Shown here piece by piece: positions 1 to 7,795 of a stretch of 52,148 nucleotides of DNA (positions are counted from its first letter, which is position 1; each line of letters starts with the position of its first letter). The stretch covers positions 1-52,148 of the forward strand of contig CAVOKZ010000028.1 in assembly GCA_963696625.1 (NCBI GenBank), written 5' to 3'. Source of the DNA: JAWVFN01 sp963696625. GTDB lineage: Bacteria > Actinomycetota > Thermoleophilia > Solirubrobacterales > 70-9. The position numbers were made by a program, and so were the translations under genes. A model generated the notes under the pieces. The model worked only from the letters and a program-made list of their open reading frames with translations, had not been told where the DNA came from and searched no databases.

Positions 1-2777
1 AGGATGTAGAAGGGGCACGGGCGGGCGAGCAGGACGGCGAAGACGAAGGCGAGGGCCACCAGGGACTTCTCGCCGCCCGACAGGAGTGAAAGCCGGCGGG
101 AGGACTTGCCGGCGGGCGTGACCTCGATCTCGATGCCGAGGTTGTGCGGGTCCTCGGGGCCGTCATCGTCGTCATCAAAGTCGTCGGAATCCTCGGCCGG
201 CGCGTCCTCCGAACCCCGGGGGTCAGACCCCCTTTGGGGGTCAGACCCCGTTGCTTCCGGCTTCTCTTCGACTGTCCGCAGCTTTCCTGACCCCCCCGGG
301 AACAGCTCGCCGACCATCTCCTCGAAGTTCTTGGCGGTCGCCTCGAAGGTCTCCTCGAAGGCCGCCGCGATCTCCTTGTCGGTGCGGCGGATCAGCGCCT
401 GCAGCTCGCTCAGCGCCTTCTCGAGGTCCTTGCGCTGCTCGCTGAGCAGGTCGAGGTGCTCGCGGGCCTCGCCGTACTCGCGCTCGGCCAGCGGGTTGAC
501 CGGGCCGATCTGCTCGCGGCGGCGGGCGATCCGCTCGAGCTTGGTCTCGCTCTCCTCCCTCTCCGCCTCGGTTAGCTCGCCCTCGGCGGGGCCGAGCTCG
601 CGCTCGAGCCGGGCGGCGATCTGCTTCAGCTCGGTCTCGACCTCGCGGTGGCGCTCGCGCAGCTGTGAGGCCTCGACCTCGGCGACGGTCAGCGCCTCGC
701 CGGCCTTGTGCAGCTCAGCCTGGAGCTCGAACTCCTGCTCGGAGCACTTGCGCAGCTCGGTGGCGATGCCCTCGTCGCCGCCCTCGTCGCCGGCGCTCTC
801 GGCCTGAAGGGCTTCGACCCGCTCGCGCATCTGGGCGCCGACCAGCTCGAGCGCCGCCGAGAGCTTCTCGAGATCGGGCAGCAGCCCGCGCTCGATCTCG
901 ATCCGGCGCTCGAGCCGCTCGCGGTCGCGCGCCCGCGCCTCGCGCGCCTTCTGGGCGGCCTCGGCGTGGCGGCGCTCGGCGCCGAGCTCGGCCTCGATCT
1001 GTGCGCGGCGCACCGCCTCGGGGCTGGCCTGGGCGGCGTCGTGGCTCGAGCGTGCCTCGGCCAACTCCTCCTCGGCGATCTCGAGCTCGCGCTTGGCACG
1101 GGTCTCGCTCTTGGTCCGCTGATCCAGCCGCAGGCCGAGCTCCTCGCGCTGGGAGCGCGCGAGCAGCGCCGGGTCGGTGGCGCCGCGAGGCACCCGGCGC
1201 AGCTCGCCGGCGTAGCCGTCGAAGCAATCGCCGTCGTAGGTGACGGCGATGCCGCGGAAGTCCTCGGGGAGCGACGCCAGATCCTCGACCAGCCAGGCGT
1301 CGGCGAGCAGCCGCTCGGCGACCGGCACCGCAGCGCCGTCGGCCTGGACCATCTCGAGCAGGCTCTGGGCGCCTTCGACCGGCGGCTGGGGGCTGGCTGC
1401 CTCGAATCCGGCGCGTGAGAGCAGGACCCGGGCGGCCCCCTCGGACTGCTGGAGGCGCTCGGCGCCTTCCCGGAGCGAGCCGACGACCTGGCCCCGCAGC
1501 CGCTCGCCGAGCGCCGCGGAGAGCGCGTGCTCGAGCCCGGGCGCGGCTTGGATCAGGCCGGCGAGAAGGTCCTCGCCGTCCTCGCCGAGCGCCGAGGCGA
1601 GGCGGGCCTCGACCGCGGCGAGCTCGCCGGCGAGCTCGGCCCGCAGGCGCATCGCCTTGTCGGCCTCGGCGCGGGCGGCGTCGCGCTTGGCCGTGGCGGC
1701 GCTGAGCGCCTCGGCGCCGCCCGACTGGAGCTCTGAGAGCTCGGTCTCGAGCCGCGCGATGCGCCGGGCGCCGGCCGCGTCGTCGTCGACGCCGAGCTCG
1801 TCGAGGCGAAGCTGGCGCTCGCCGAGCCCGGCGCGAAGCTGGTGCATCGTCGCCGTGACCGCGTCGCGGCGGGCCCAGATCCGCTCGAGGGTGCCGCGGG
1901 CCTCGAGCAGGAGCTCGCCGCGCTCGCGTCGCTCGCGGTCGCCGGCGGCGATCCGCTCCTCGATCGCGGCGCGGCGCTTGGCGACCTCGGCGAGACGACC
2001 CTCGATTTCCTCCCGCTGGGTGCGCCCGCCCTGCGAAGACTGCTCGGCAACGGAGAGCTGGTCGCTCGCCGCGCGCAGGTCGGCGGCGACGATCACAGCG
2101 CGGACCTCGTCCTCCTCGGCCTGGAGCTTGGCGCCGCGCTCGGCGGCCTCGGCCTGGCGCTTCAGCGGCCGCAGGCGCGACCGCGCCTCGCGCTCGACGT
2201 CGAGCGCCCGGTCGAGGTTGTCGCGGGTGCGCTCGAGCTTGAGCTGGGCGCGGCGGCGGCGCTTGCGGTGCTTGCCGAGGCCGGCGGCCTCCTCGACCAT
2301 CAGACGGCGGTCGCGGGGCTTGGAGCTGACGATCTGCTCGACCCGTCCCTGGCTGATCACCGAGTGCGCCTCCTTGCCCATGTTGGTGTCGGCGAGCGCC
2401 TCGAGGATGTCGGCGAGCCGGCAGCGGGCGCCGTTCAAGCGGTACTCACCCTCGCCGCTGCGGTCGACGCGGCGCCTGATCGCGATCTCCGAGAACTCGC
2501 TGTTCGAGCGCCCCTCGGAGTTGTCGATCACCGCCTCGACCTCGGCGAAGCGCCGCGGCGAGGAGCCCTTGCCGCCGCTGAAGATCACGTCCTGCATCGA
2601 GTTGCCGCGGATCGCCGACGGGCTCTGCTCGCCGAGCGCCCAGATCACGGCGTCGGTGATGTTCGACTTGCCGCAGCCGTTGGGGCCGACGATCACGCTG
2701 ACGCCCGGCGCGAATGTCAGCTGCGTCCGGTCGGGAAAGGACTTGAAGCCCTTCAGGGATAGAGATTTCAGGTGCAT
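1..2777 (-). CDS. smc: Chromosome segregation ATPase SMC (3' end beyond window)
   Basis: SMC ATPase of the bacterial condensin; it acts on the chromosome with ScpA and ScpB, encoded at 40471-41771. The 925 visible codons start at ATG 2777 and overlap the rnc stop by one base (TGATG). The Walker A motif GPNGCGKS is at residues 31-38, a hinge-like region lies at about residues 420-525 between coiled-coil arms, and the ABC signature LSGGEKS has its serine at residue 900. Walker B lies off the left edge. In B. subtilis SMC the signature serine is residue 1090, so this protein is about 190 residues shorter, mostly in the arms. An acidic low-complexity loop just before the signature carries two copies of a palindromic repeat (218-249). 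Last gene of the yceD-rpmF-plsX-acpP-rnc-smc run. Confidence 0.97.
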   Translation of the reverse strand, partial: MHLKSLSLKGFKSFPDRTQLTFAPGVSVIVGPNGCGKSNITDAVIWALGEQSPSAIRGNSMQDVIFSGGKGSSPRRFAEVEAVIDNSEGRSNSEFSEIAIRRRVDRSGEGEYRLNGARCRLADILEALADTNMGKEAHSVISQGRVEQIVSSKPRDRRLMVEEAAGLGKHRKRRRRAQLKLERTRDNLDRALDVEREARSRLRPLKRQAEAAERGAKLQAEEDEVRAVIVAADLRAASDQLSVAEQSSQGGRTQREEIEGRLAEVAKRRAAIEERIAAGDRERRERGELLLEARGTLERIWARRDAVTATMHQLRAGLGERQLRLDELGVDDDAAGARRIARLETELSELQSGGAEALSAATAKRDAARAEADKAMRLRAELAGELAAVEARLASALGEDGEDLLAGLIQAAPGLEHALSAALGERLRGQVVGSLREGAERLQQSEGAARVLLSRAGFEAASPQPPVEGAQSLLEMVQADGAAVPVAERLLADAWLVEDLASLPEDFRGIAVTYDGDCFDGYAGELRRVPRGATDPALLARSQREELGLRLDQRTKSETRAKRELEIAEEELAEARSSHDAAQASPEAVRRAQIEAELGAERRHAEAAQKAREARARDRERLERRIEIERGLLPDLEKLSAALELVGAQMRERVEALQAESAGDEGGDEGIATELRKCSEQEFELQAELHKAGEALTVAEVEASQLRERHREVETELKQIAARLERELGPAEGELTEAEREESETKLERIARRREQIGPVNPLAEREYGEAREHLDLLSEQRKDLEKALSELQALIRRTDKEIAAAFEETFEATAKNFEEMVGELFPGGSGKLRTVEEKPEATGSDPQRGSDPRGSEDAPAEDSDDFDDDDDGPEDPHNLGIEIEVTPAGKSSRRLSLLSGGEKSLVALAFVFAVLLARPCPFYI
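218..249. repeat. Tandem GGGGTCAGACCCC palindromes inside smc
   Basis: Two near-perfect palindromes, GGGGGTCAGACCCCC (218-232) and GGGGGTCAGACCCC (236-249), separated by TTT. In the smc frame they encode GSDPQRGSDP within a loop of the C-terminal head that is otherwise Asp/Glu-rich. The same palindrome occurs at 3784, 16238, 30591 and 47462. Confidence 0.9.
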
Positions 2778-3460
2778 CAGCGCATTTCCTCGAGGGCCTG
2801 TTCGGCCGCAGCCTGTTCAGCTTCCTTCTTCGATCGGCCGGAACCACTGCCCAACGCTCTTCCATCGGCGCTCGCTGAGACCTCGAAGCGCCTGTCGTGG
2901 GGCGGGCCTTCTTCGTTTACGACCTCGTAGGTTACGGTCGCGCCATGACGCGCGAGCCGCTCCTGCAGCTCTGACTTGAAATCGAGCCGGGTCTCGCTCG
3001 CGTAGGCGATCTGGGGCGAGAAGGCGGCGATCACGGCCTCGGCGGTCTTCTCGAAGCCGTTCTCGAGGAAGCAGGCGCCGATCAGCGCCTCGGTGACCTC
3101 CGCCACCGGCCGGTCGGTCGCGACGAGCGTGTCCGCGGGCAGGCCGGAGCCGTCCGTCGGCGCCCGCTCGCCGATCAGCTCGGGGATGCCGAGCTCGCCC
3201 GCGACGGCGGCGATCGCCCGGGCGCTGACCGTCTGGTTGTGGACCTTGGTCAGCTCGCCGCTGTCGGCGTCGGGGAATCTGGAGTGCAGCTCGGACGCGA
3301 TCGCAAGACCGAGCACGCTGTCCCCGAGGAAGGCAAGGCGCCCGTAGGAGTCGCTGCGATGCTCGACCCAGGACGAATGGGTCAGCGCCCGGGTAGCGAG
3401 GTCATCGGGCAGCGCCGAGAGCAGCGCTGAGAGCCCGGCGGTGCCCGCGCGGCTCGCCAC
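2777..3460 (-). CDS. rnc: Ribonuclease III, active-site variant
   Basis: Double-strand-specific endoribonuclease for rRNA and mRNA processing, 227 aa, GTG start at 3460 sharing a base with the acpP stop (TAGTG). The N-terminal RNase III domain has the signature as GRLAFLGDSVL (residues 40-50) and TEALIG (123-128). A C-terminal dsRNA-binding domain (about 158-225) ends in the usual GRSKKEAEQAAAEQAL. Compared with E. coli, E38 is Gly40, metal ligand E41 is Ala43, D45 is kept as D47, D114 is Glu121 and E117 is kept as E124. Fold and context leave the family assignment secure, but the metal site is not canonical. Whether this is a lineage trait or reduced catalysis cannot be told from one sequence. 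Confidence 0.93.
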   Translation of the reverse strand: MASRAGTAGLSALLSALPDDLATRALTHSSWVEHRSDSYGRLAFLGDSVLGLAIASELHSRFPDADSGELTKVHNQTVSARAIAAVAGELGIPELIGERAPTDGSGLPADTLVATDRPVAEVTEALIGACFLENGFEKTAEAVIAAFSPQIAYASETRLDFKSELQERLARHGATVTYEVVNEEGPPHDRRFEVSASADGRALGSGSGRSKKEAEQAAAEQALEEMR

Positions 3461-3711
3461 TACCCCGCGGCCGGGGCCCGGGCCACAACGAACTCGACCG
3501 CGTCACCCACGGTCTGTATCCCGGCGGCTTCTTCCTCGGAGACGCGGATCCCGTACTGGTCCTCGAGCTCCATCACCAGCTCGTAGAGGTCGAGCGAGTC
3601 GGCGTCGAGGTCCTCGCGAAAGCGGGTTCCCTCGGCGATCTTGCCCGGGTCGACCTCGAGCTCGGTCGAGAGGTGCTTACGCACCAGCTCCATGACTTCG
3701 TCGCGTTCCAT
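3460..3711 (-). CDS. acpP: Acyl carrier protein
   Basis: 83-aa acidic carrier of fatty-acid biosynthesis intermediates. The phosphopantetheine attachment serine is S39 in the motif DADSLDLYELV, followed by the typical acidic helix. It sits between plsX (acyl-ACP:phosphate acyltransferase) and rnc, a classical bacterial arrangement. A CATACT hexamer at 3719-3724 ends 7 bases before the ATG, and no Shine-Dalgarno sequence is visible, so the transcript may be leaderless. The 129-base gap towards plsX holds a palindromic repeat. Confidence 0.96.
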   Translation of the reverse strand: MERDEVMELVRKHLSTELEVDPGKIAEGTRFREDLDADSLDLYELVMELEDQYGIRVSEEEAAGIQTVGDAVEFVVARAPAAG

Positions 3712-3718
3712 TCGCGGA

Positions 3719-3724
3719 AGTATG
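3719..3724 (-). promoter_or_regulatory. Candidate -10 (CATACT) for acpP
   Basis: The minus strand reads CATACT, ending 7 bases before the acpP ATG (3711). It is one of many such hexamers in the window at leaderless spacing; it departs from TANNNT at the first base, so it is weaker than most. Confidence 0.4.
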
Positions 3725-3783
3725 CCGAGTGAGTCAGGTGGGAAACCGACGAGACGTCTGGCACAACCCTAAAGAACCCTCCC

Positions 3784-3802
3784 AAAGGGGTCTGACCCCT
3801 TT
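3784..3802. repeat. Intergenic palindrome AAAGGGGTCTGACCCCTTT
   Basis: Near-perfect 19-base palindrome between plsX and acpP, same family as the copies in smc, der and at 16238 and 47462. It is followed at 3813-3820 by TGTCACAG, which also flanks the copies at 16238 and 47462. It could form an RNA hairpin between plsX and acpP but has no T tract. Confidence 0.88.
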
Positions 3803-3840
3803 CTGGGGGTTTGTCACAGGAGGCGCGCGCTTGCGCTCGA

Positions 3841-4848
3841 CTACTGATCGAGCGAGCCGCGCGTGGCTCCAGCGGCCACCAGGGCTTCGGCGGTACGTTC
3901 GGCCGCGTTCTGCTTGATCGAGCGGTCGGCGAGGCGGATCGCGTTGGCGATGCCTTCGGGGGTCGAGCCGCCGTGGGCGACGACCGCGACGCCGCGCAGG
4001 CCGAGCAGGATCGCGCCGCCGGTCGCGTTCGGGTCCATGCGCTTGCGCAGGCCGCCGAGCGCGGGCCGCAGGAGCAGTCCGCCGAGGCCCGCGAGGGGGT
4101 TTGACTTCGCGGCGCTGCGTACGCCGCCCGCAACGGCGCGGGCCGTTCCCTCCATCAGCTTCAGGGCGACGTTGCCGGTGAAGCCGTCGGTGACCACCAC
4201 GTCCACGTCTCCGGAGAGCAGGTCGGTGCCCTCGACGTTGCCGGTGAAGGAGATGCCCGTCGAGGCGGCGAGCGCGGCGTTCGCTTCGGCGACATCCGGT
4301 GTTCCCTTCTTGGCCTCCTCGCCCACCGAGAGCAGGCCCACACGCGGAGCCTCGACGCCGAGCACGGCCTCGCTGAACGACGACCCGAGGAAGGCGAACT
4401 GGACCAGATCCTGGGGCCGCACCTCGACGTTGGCGCCGACGTCGAGGAAGAGCACCGTCTTCTCGCCATCGGGCAGCGGCACCTGCGCGGCGAGCGCCGG
4501 CCGGCGCACGCCCTGGATCCGCTTGAGCGCGAACAGCGCCGCTGTCATCGTCGCGCCGGTCGAGCCGGCGCTGACCACCGCTCCCGAGTTGCCGGCGGCG
4601 GCGTCGGCGGAGGCCATCACAACGGAGGCGCCGGCCTTGCCGCGTACGGCTGCCACCGGATCCTCGTCGTTGCCGATCCATTCTTCGCTGGCGATCACCT
4701 CGACACCGCCGGGAGGATCGGCGAGCTCGGCCGGCGGGCCGAAAATGCGCACCGCGATGCCGTCGGCGGCAGCGAGCCGCGCCCCCTCGAGGACCAGCTC
4801 GGGGCCGTCGTCGGCACCGAACGCGTCGAGCGCCACCCGCGCGGACAC
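3841..4848 (-). CDS. plsX: Phosphate acyltransferase PlsX
   Basis: Converts acyl-ACP to acyl-phosphate, the first step of phospholipid synthesis through PlsX/PlsY; a peripheral membrane enzyme. The 335-aa protein opens with ARVALDAFGADDGPELV (family: AVDAMGGDxGP) and carries GSTGA, GNVEGTDL, VVTDGFTGN and the C-terminal GAILLGLRGVAVVAHG block. Start chosen as GTG at 4848, two bases after the rpmF stop, because the conserved VALDAFG follows directly. Note D-A-F-G-A-D-D where most PlsX have D-A-M-G-G-D-H. Neighbours rpmF and acpP match the standard fatty-acid cluster. Confidence 0.95.
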   Translation of the reverse strand: MSARVALDAFGADDGPELVLEGARLAAADGIAVRIFGPPAELADPPGGVEVIASEEWIGNDEDPVAAVRGKAGASVVMASADAAAGNSGAVVSAGSTGATMTAALFALKRIQGVRRPALAAQVPLPDGEKTVLFLDVGANVEVRPQDLVQFAFLGSSFSEAVLGVEAPRVGLLSVGEEAKKGTPDVAEANAALAASTGISFTGNVEGTDLLSGDVDVVVTDGFTGNVALKLMEGTARAVAGGVRSAAKSNPLAGLGGLLLRPALGGLRKRMDPNATGGAILLGLRGVAVVAHGGSTPEGIANAIRLADRSIKQNAAERTAEALVAAGATRGSLDQ

Positions 4849-4850
4849 GA

Positions 4851-5063
4851 TTACTCCTGCTCGGGCTGGGCCGGCGCCGTCTCGGGCGCCGAGAGGTCGA
4901 TCACTTCGCGCCCGGCGTAGGTGCCGCAGGTCGGGCAGACGCGGTGCGGCAGCCGCGGGCTGTGGCAGCGCGGGCACTCGTTGAGCCGCGGGGCGCTGCG
5001 CCCGTGCGTGGCGCGCCGCTTGTCGCGGCGGGTGCGTGAAGTTCGCTTCTTGGGGACGGCCAT
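4851..5063 (-). CDS. rpmF: 50S ribosomal protein L32
   Basis: 70-aa ribosomal protein with the L32 opening MAVPKKRTSRTRRDKRRA and a zinc knuckle made of CPRC and CPTC pairs (about residues 30-46). The zinc-binding (four-cysteine) paralogue type is present. The C-terminus has a short Pro/Glu tail. It lies between yceD and plsX, as in most bacteria. A TACCAT hexamer at 5074-5079 ends 10 bases upstream of the ATG. Confidence 0.97.
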   Translation of the reverse strand: MAVPKKRTSRTRRDKRRATHGRSAPRLNECPRCHSPRLPHRVCPTCGTYAGREVIDLSAPETAPAQPEQE

Positions 5064-5073
5064 GAGGCCGAGG

Positions 5074-5079
5074 ATGGTA
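5074..5079 (-). promoter_or_regulatory. Candidate -10 (TACCAT) for rpmF
   Basis: TACCAT on the minus strand ends 10 bases before the rpmF ATG (5063) and overlaps the yceD stop region. It would give rpmF-plsX their own near-leaderless transcript in addition to read-through from yceD. Confidence 0.35.
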
Positions 5080-5083
5080 GCGG

Positions 5084-5605
5084 TCAGTCGCCCTTGAGTT
5101 GGTCCAACGCGGCCCAGCGGGGGTCGCGGGGCTTCTCGTGCTCATGGTGGGCCGGGTCGGCGTCGTTGAGGGTCTCACCGCAGACCGGGCAGAGGCCCTT
5201 GCAGTCCTCGCGGCAATGGGGCTGCTGGGGCATCGCCAGCACCAGCGCGTCGTGGGCCCAGCGGGCGACGTCGACCTCGAGGCCGTCGACATAGGCGCTG
5301 CGCAGCTCCTCGTCCTCGGCGTCGGCCTCGTCGACCTCGCGGGCGTCGATCTCGAGCCCCAACGAGGCCGGCCCGAGGCAGCGGACGCAGGTTCCCTCGA
5401 GCTTGGCGGCGAAGGTGAGGTGCAGCGCCCAGCCGTGGCTGGTTCGCGAGACCTCGAGGCGCGCCGGCACGGGCTCGCCTGTGACGGCGTAGCGCTGGCC
5501 GCCGAGGTCGATCGGCTCGGGGGCAAGCTCGAGATCGAGCCTGCGGCCCTGGCCATGCTCGAGCGCGAGGCGCCCGAGGTCGACGATTGTCGCTGCGGCG
5601 GGCAC
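5084..5605 (-). CDS. YceD/DUF177 family protein
   Basis: 173-aa DUF177 protein, the family encoded next to rpmF in most bacteria and implicated in 23S rRNA or L32-linked ribosome biogenesis (role not well defined). Visible hallmarks are a central CVRCLGP block (about residue 82) and a C-terminal cysteine cluster HCREDCKGLCPVCGETLND, probably a zinc site. Start chosen as GTG 5605 because a TACGGT hexamer (5613-5618) ends 7 bases upstream; an in-frame GTG at 5614 would overlap that element. Divergent from the methyltransferase at 5621 with only 15 bases between start codons. Confidence 0.9.
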   Translation of the reverse strand: MPAAATIVDLGRLALEHGQGRRLDLELAPEPIDLGGQRYAVTGEPVPARLEVSRTSHGWALHLTFAAKLEGTCVRCLGPASLGLEIDAREVDEADAEDEELRSAYVDGLEVDVARWAHDALVLAMPQQPHCREDCKGLCPVCGETLNDADPAHHEHEKPRDPRWAALDQLKGD

Positions 5606-5618
5606 TAGTCTCACCGTA
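5606..5618. promoter_or_regulatory. Interleaved divergent -10 elements
   Basis: Minus strand TACGGT (5613-5618) ends 7 bases before the yceD GTG at 5605. Plus strand TAGTCT (5606-5611) ends 9 bases before the methyltransferase TTG at 5621. Each hexamer lies in the other gene's leader space, so both transcripts would be leaderless and the promoters could compete. Confidence 0.5.
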
Positions 5619-5620
5619 GT

Positions 5621-6163
5621 TTGGCAGCCCAGTTCCACTGGAATCCCGACACCTACCTGGAGCAGATCCGGGGCGAGGTGCCGCGCTTCGACGAGCTCCA
5701 GGCGGAGGCGATCAAGGCGATCCCGGAGGCGCCGGCCCGCGTGCTCGAGCTCGGCATCGGCACCGGCGAGACGACAAAGCGGCTGCTCGAGGCCTATCCC
5801 GACGCCTGGGTGATCGGGCTCGACTCGGACTCGAACATGATCTACCGGCTGCGCGGGGAGTACGACGAGCTCCAGCACGCGCGCATGGAGGACCCGCTGC
5901 CCGACGGCCCCTGGGACCTGGTGATCTCGGTGCTCGCCGTCCACCACCTCAAGGACCCCGAGAAGCAGACGCTGTTCCGGCGCGTGCGCGAGCAGGCGAA
6001 GGCACTGGTGATCGGCGACGTGGTCAAGGCCGACGAGCAGGTGACGCCGGTGGATCCCGGCGTCGACTTCCTCGACACCGCCGAGCAGCTCGCTGAATGG
6101 TCGGGCGGCGAGGTCACCTGGACCGGCGACGACCTCGCCGTGGTCCGCGCCGTCTACGGATGA
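5621..6163 (+). CDS. Class I SAM-dependent methyltransferase
   Basis: 180-aa Rossmann-fold methyltransferase, substrate unknown. SAM-binding motif I is LELGIGTGETTKRLL (about 43-57), the acidic end of beta-2 is GLDSDSNMI, and motif IV-like VISVLAVHHLKD (about 104-115) is typical of the methyltransf_11/25 group. TTG start at 5621: it is the only usable start after the in-frame stop at 5606-5608, and translation begins directly with AAQFHWNPDTYLE. It ends in front of a 13-bp hairpin. Nothing nearby identifies the substrate. Confidence 0.85.
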   Translation: MAAQFHWNPDTYLEQIRGEVPRFDELQAEAIKAIPEAPARVLELGIGTGETTKRLLEAYPDAWVIGLDSDSNMIYRLRGEYDELQHARMEDPLPDGPWDLVISVLAVHHLKDPEKQTLFRRVREQAKALVIGDVVKADEQVTPVDPGVDFLDTAEQLAEWSGGEVTWTGDDLAVVRAVYG

Positions 6164-6165
6164 AG

Positions 6166-6196
6166 GCTCGTCAAGGGGGCAGTCCCCTTGACGAGC
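6166..6196 (+). terminator. Perfect 13-bp hairpin after the methyltransferase gene
   Basis: GCTCGTCAAGGGG (6166-6178), loop GCAGT, then the exact complement (6184-6196), starting 3 bases after the methyltransferase stop. There is no T tract, so intrinsic termination is uncertain. The GGGG-GCAGT-CCCC core resembles the GGGGTCAGACCCC family and it may instead be a related dispersed repeat. It lies between convergent genes. Confidence 0.55.
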
Positions 6197-6239
6197 GCAG
6201 CTCGGGAGAGGAGAGCCTATTCCGGCGGGGCGAGCCTGG

Positions 6240-6704
6240 CTAGAGCCCTGAAGGCTCGCGGTCGCGGCCCTGGAGCCGGTCGCGTCCCCGCTGCACTGCC
6301 TGGAGGAACTTCTGAAGGTTGGTCTCGAGTGTGTTGAGGATGTCGTCGGCGTAGTCCTCGGCGCCGAGGCGGATCTCGCGCTCGCGCTCGCGGGCCTCTT
6401 CGACAATCTCCTCGGCGGCGCGCTCTGCCTGGCGGGAGATCTCCTCCTGATCGACGAGGCGGGCCTGCTGCTCGCGGGCCTCCTTGACGATGCGCTCGGC
6501 CTCGCGCTTGGCCTCGGCGAGCATCTCCTGGCGCTCCTTGACGATCCAGCGGGCCTGCTTGATCTCCTCGGGAATCGTGGCCCGCATCTGGTCGAGGATG
6601 TCGTAGACCTCCTCGCGGTCCACGCGCACCTGGTCGGTGAGCGGAACCGGGCGCGCGTTATGCACCAGGTCATCGAGCTTGTCTATGAGTACGAGTACGT
6701 CCAT
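6240..6704 (-). CDS. SepIVA/DivIVA-like coiled-coil protein
   Basis: 154-aa, almost entirely helical protein: a short N-terminal segment (MDVLVLIDKLDDLVHNARPV), then VDREEVYDILDQMRATIPEEI and a long Glu/Arg-rich coiled coil (about 45-130). This matches the actinobacterial family near coaD annotated as cell-division initiation protein or ATP-synthase-B-like; mycobacterial SepIVA belongs to it. A scaffold role in septum or envelope growth is inferred from family only. It is last in the recG-rsmD-coaD run, 75 bases after coaD, with a possible -10 (TAAGCT, 6718-6723) 13 bases before the ATG. Confidence 0.75.
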   Translation of the reverse strand: MDVLVLIDKLDDLVHNARPVPLTDQVRVDREEVYDILDQMRATIPEEIKQARWIVKERQEMLAEAKREAERIVKEAREQQARLVDQEEISRQAERAAEEIVEEAREREREIRLGAEDYADDILNTLETNLQKFLQAVQRGRDRLQGRDREPSGL

Positions 6705-6717
6705 GAGTGACCGTTGA

Positions 6718-6723
6718 AGCTTA
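6718..6723 (-). promoter_or_regulatory. Candidate -10 (TAAGCT) for the SepIVA-like gene
   Basis: TAAGCT ends 13 bases before the ATG at 6704. A start site about 7 bases downstream would leave a short leader of roughly 6 bases. Confidence 0.35.
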
Positions 6724-6779
6724 CGCGTGCGGGGAATCCTCCACCAAACCGGGGGTTCCGGTGCAAGATCGGGCGCAAA

Positions 6780-7267
<488 letters not shown>

Positions 7268-7271
<4 letters not shown>

Positions 7272-7795
7272 GCGGCGGCCTCATACAGCCGGATCAGGCT
7301 GTCGCCGTACTTGCGCTCGAGGCGCAACGGAAGCGTCACCGAGATCGGGGAGTCGGGCGACGTTTCGAAGATCACGCGGCCCCCGGCGGCGAGATGACTC
7401 TGTATAAGCGGATCGAGGTCGGCTGCAAAGAGGTCGGCGAGTTTATAGGGCGGGTCGCAAAGTACGAGGTCGTACTTCGGCAGCGACGGGCGCTCGAGAA
7501 AACGGCGGGCGTCCTCGCGCACGACCTCGACTCGGTCACCGAGATCGAGATCGGCGACGTTGCGCTGGGTCGTCTGGGTCTTGGTGTCGACCAGCGTCGC
7601 GTGTGCGGCGCCGCGCGAGACCGCTTCGATCCCCAGCGCCCCGCTGCCGCAGAAGAGATCGAGGACGCTGAGGCCGGTGATGTCGCCGAGAATCGAGAAC
7701 ACCGCCTCGCGCACGCGCTCGGTCGTCGGCCGCACCGCGCCTCCTTTGGGAACGGCAAGGCGCCGTCCGCGCAGCTCGCCGCCGGCGACCCTCAC
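7268..7795 (-). CDS. rsmD: 16S rRNA (guanine-966 N2) methyltransferase RsmD
   Basis: 175-aa rRNA methyltransferase. It starts MRVAGGELRGRRL as in the family, has the PTTERVREAVF block (about 23-33), SAM-binding VLDLFCGSGALGIEA (about 44-58) and catalytic DPPY (about 115-118). Overlaps recG upstream (GTGA at 7792-7795) and coaD downstream, so recG-rsmD-coaD form one operon. Confidence 0.96.

Noticed and set aside
106..3347. Long plus-strand open frames across smc and rnc (Ser/Arg/Ala-rich products)
   Set aside because: They are antisense to clearly conserved genes, have the skewed composition expected of high-GC shadow frames and show no domain.
6166..6196. Confident intrinsic terminator after the methyltransferase gene
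   Set aside because: The stem is perfect but no T tract follows, and its core resembles the dispersed palindromes, so it is listed only at moderate confidence.
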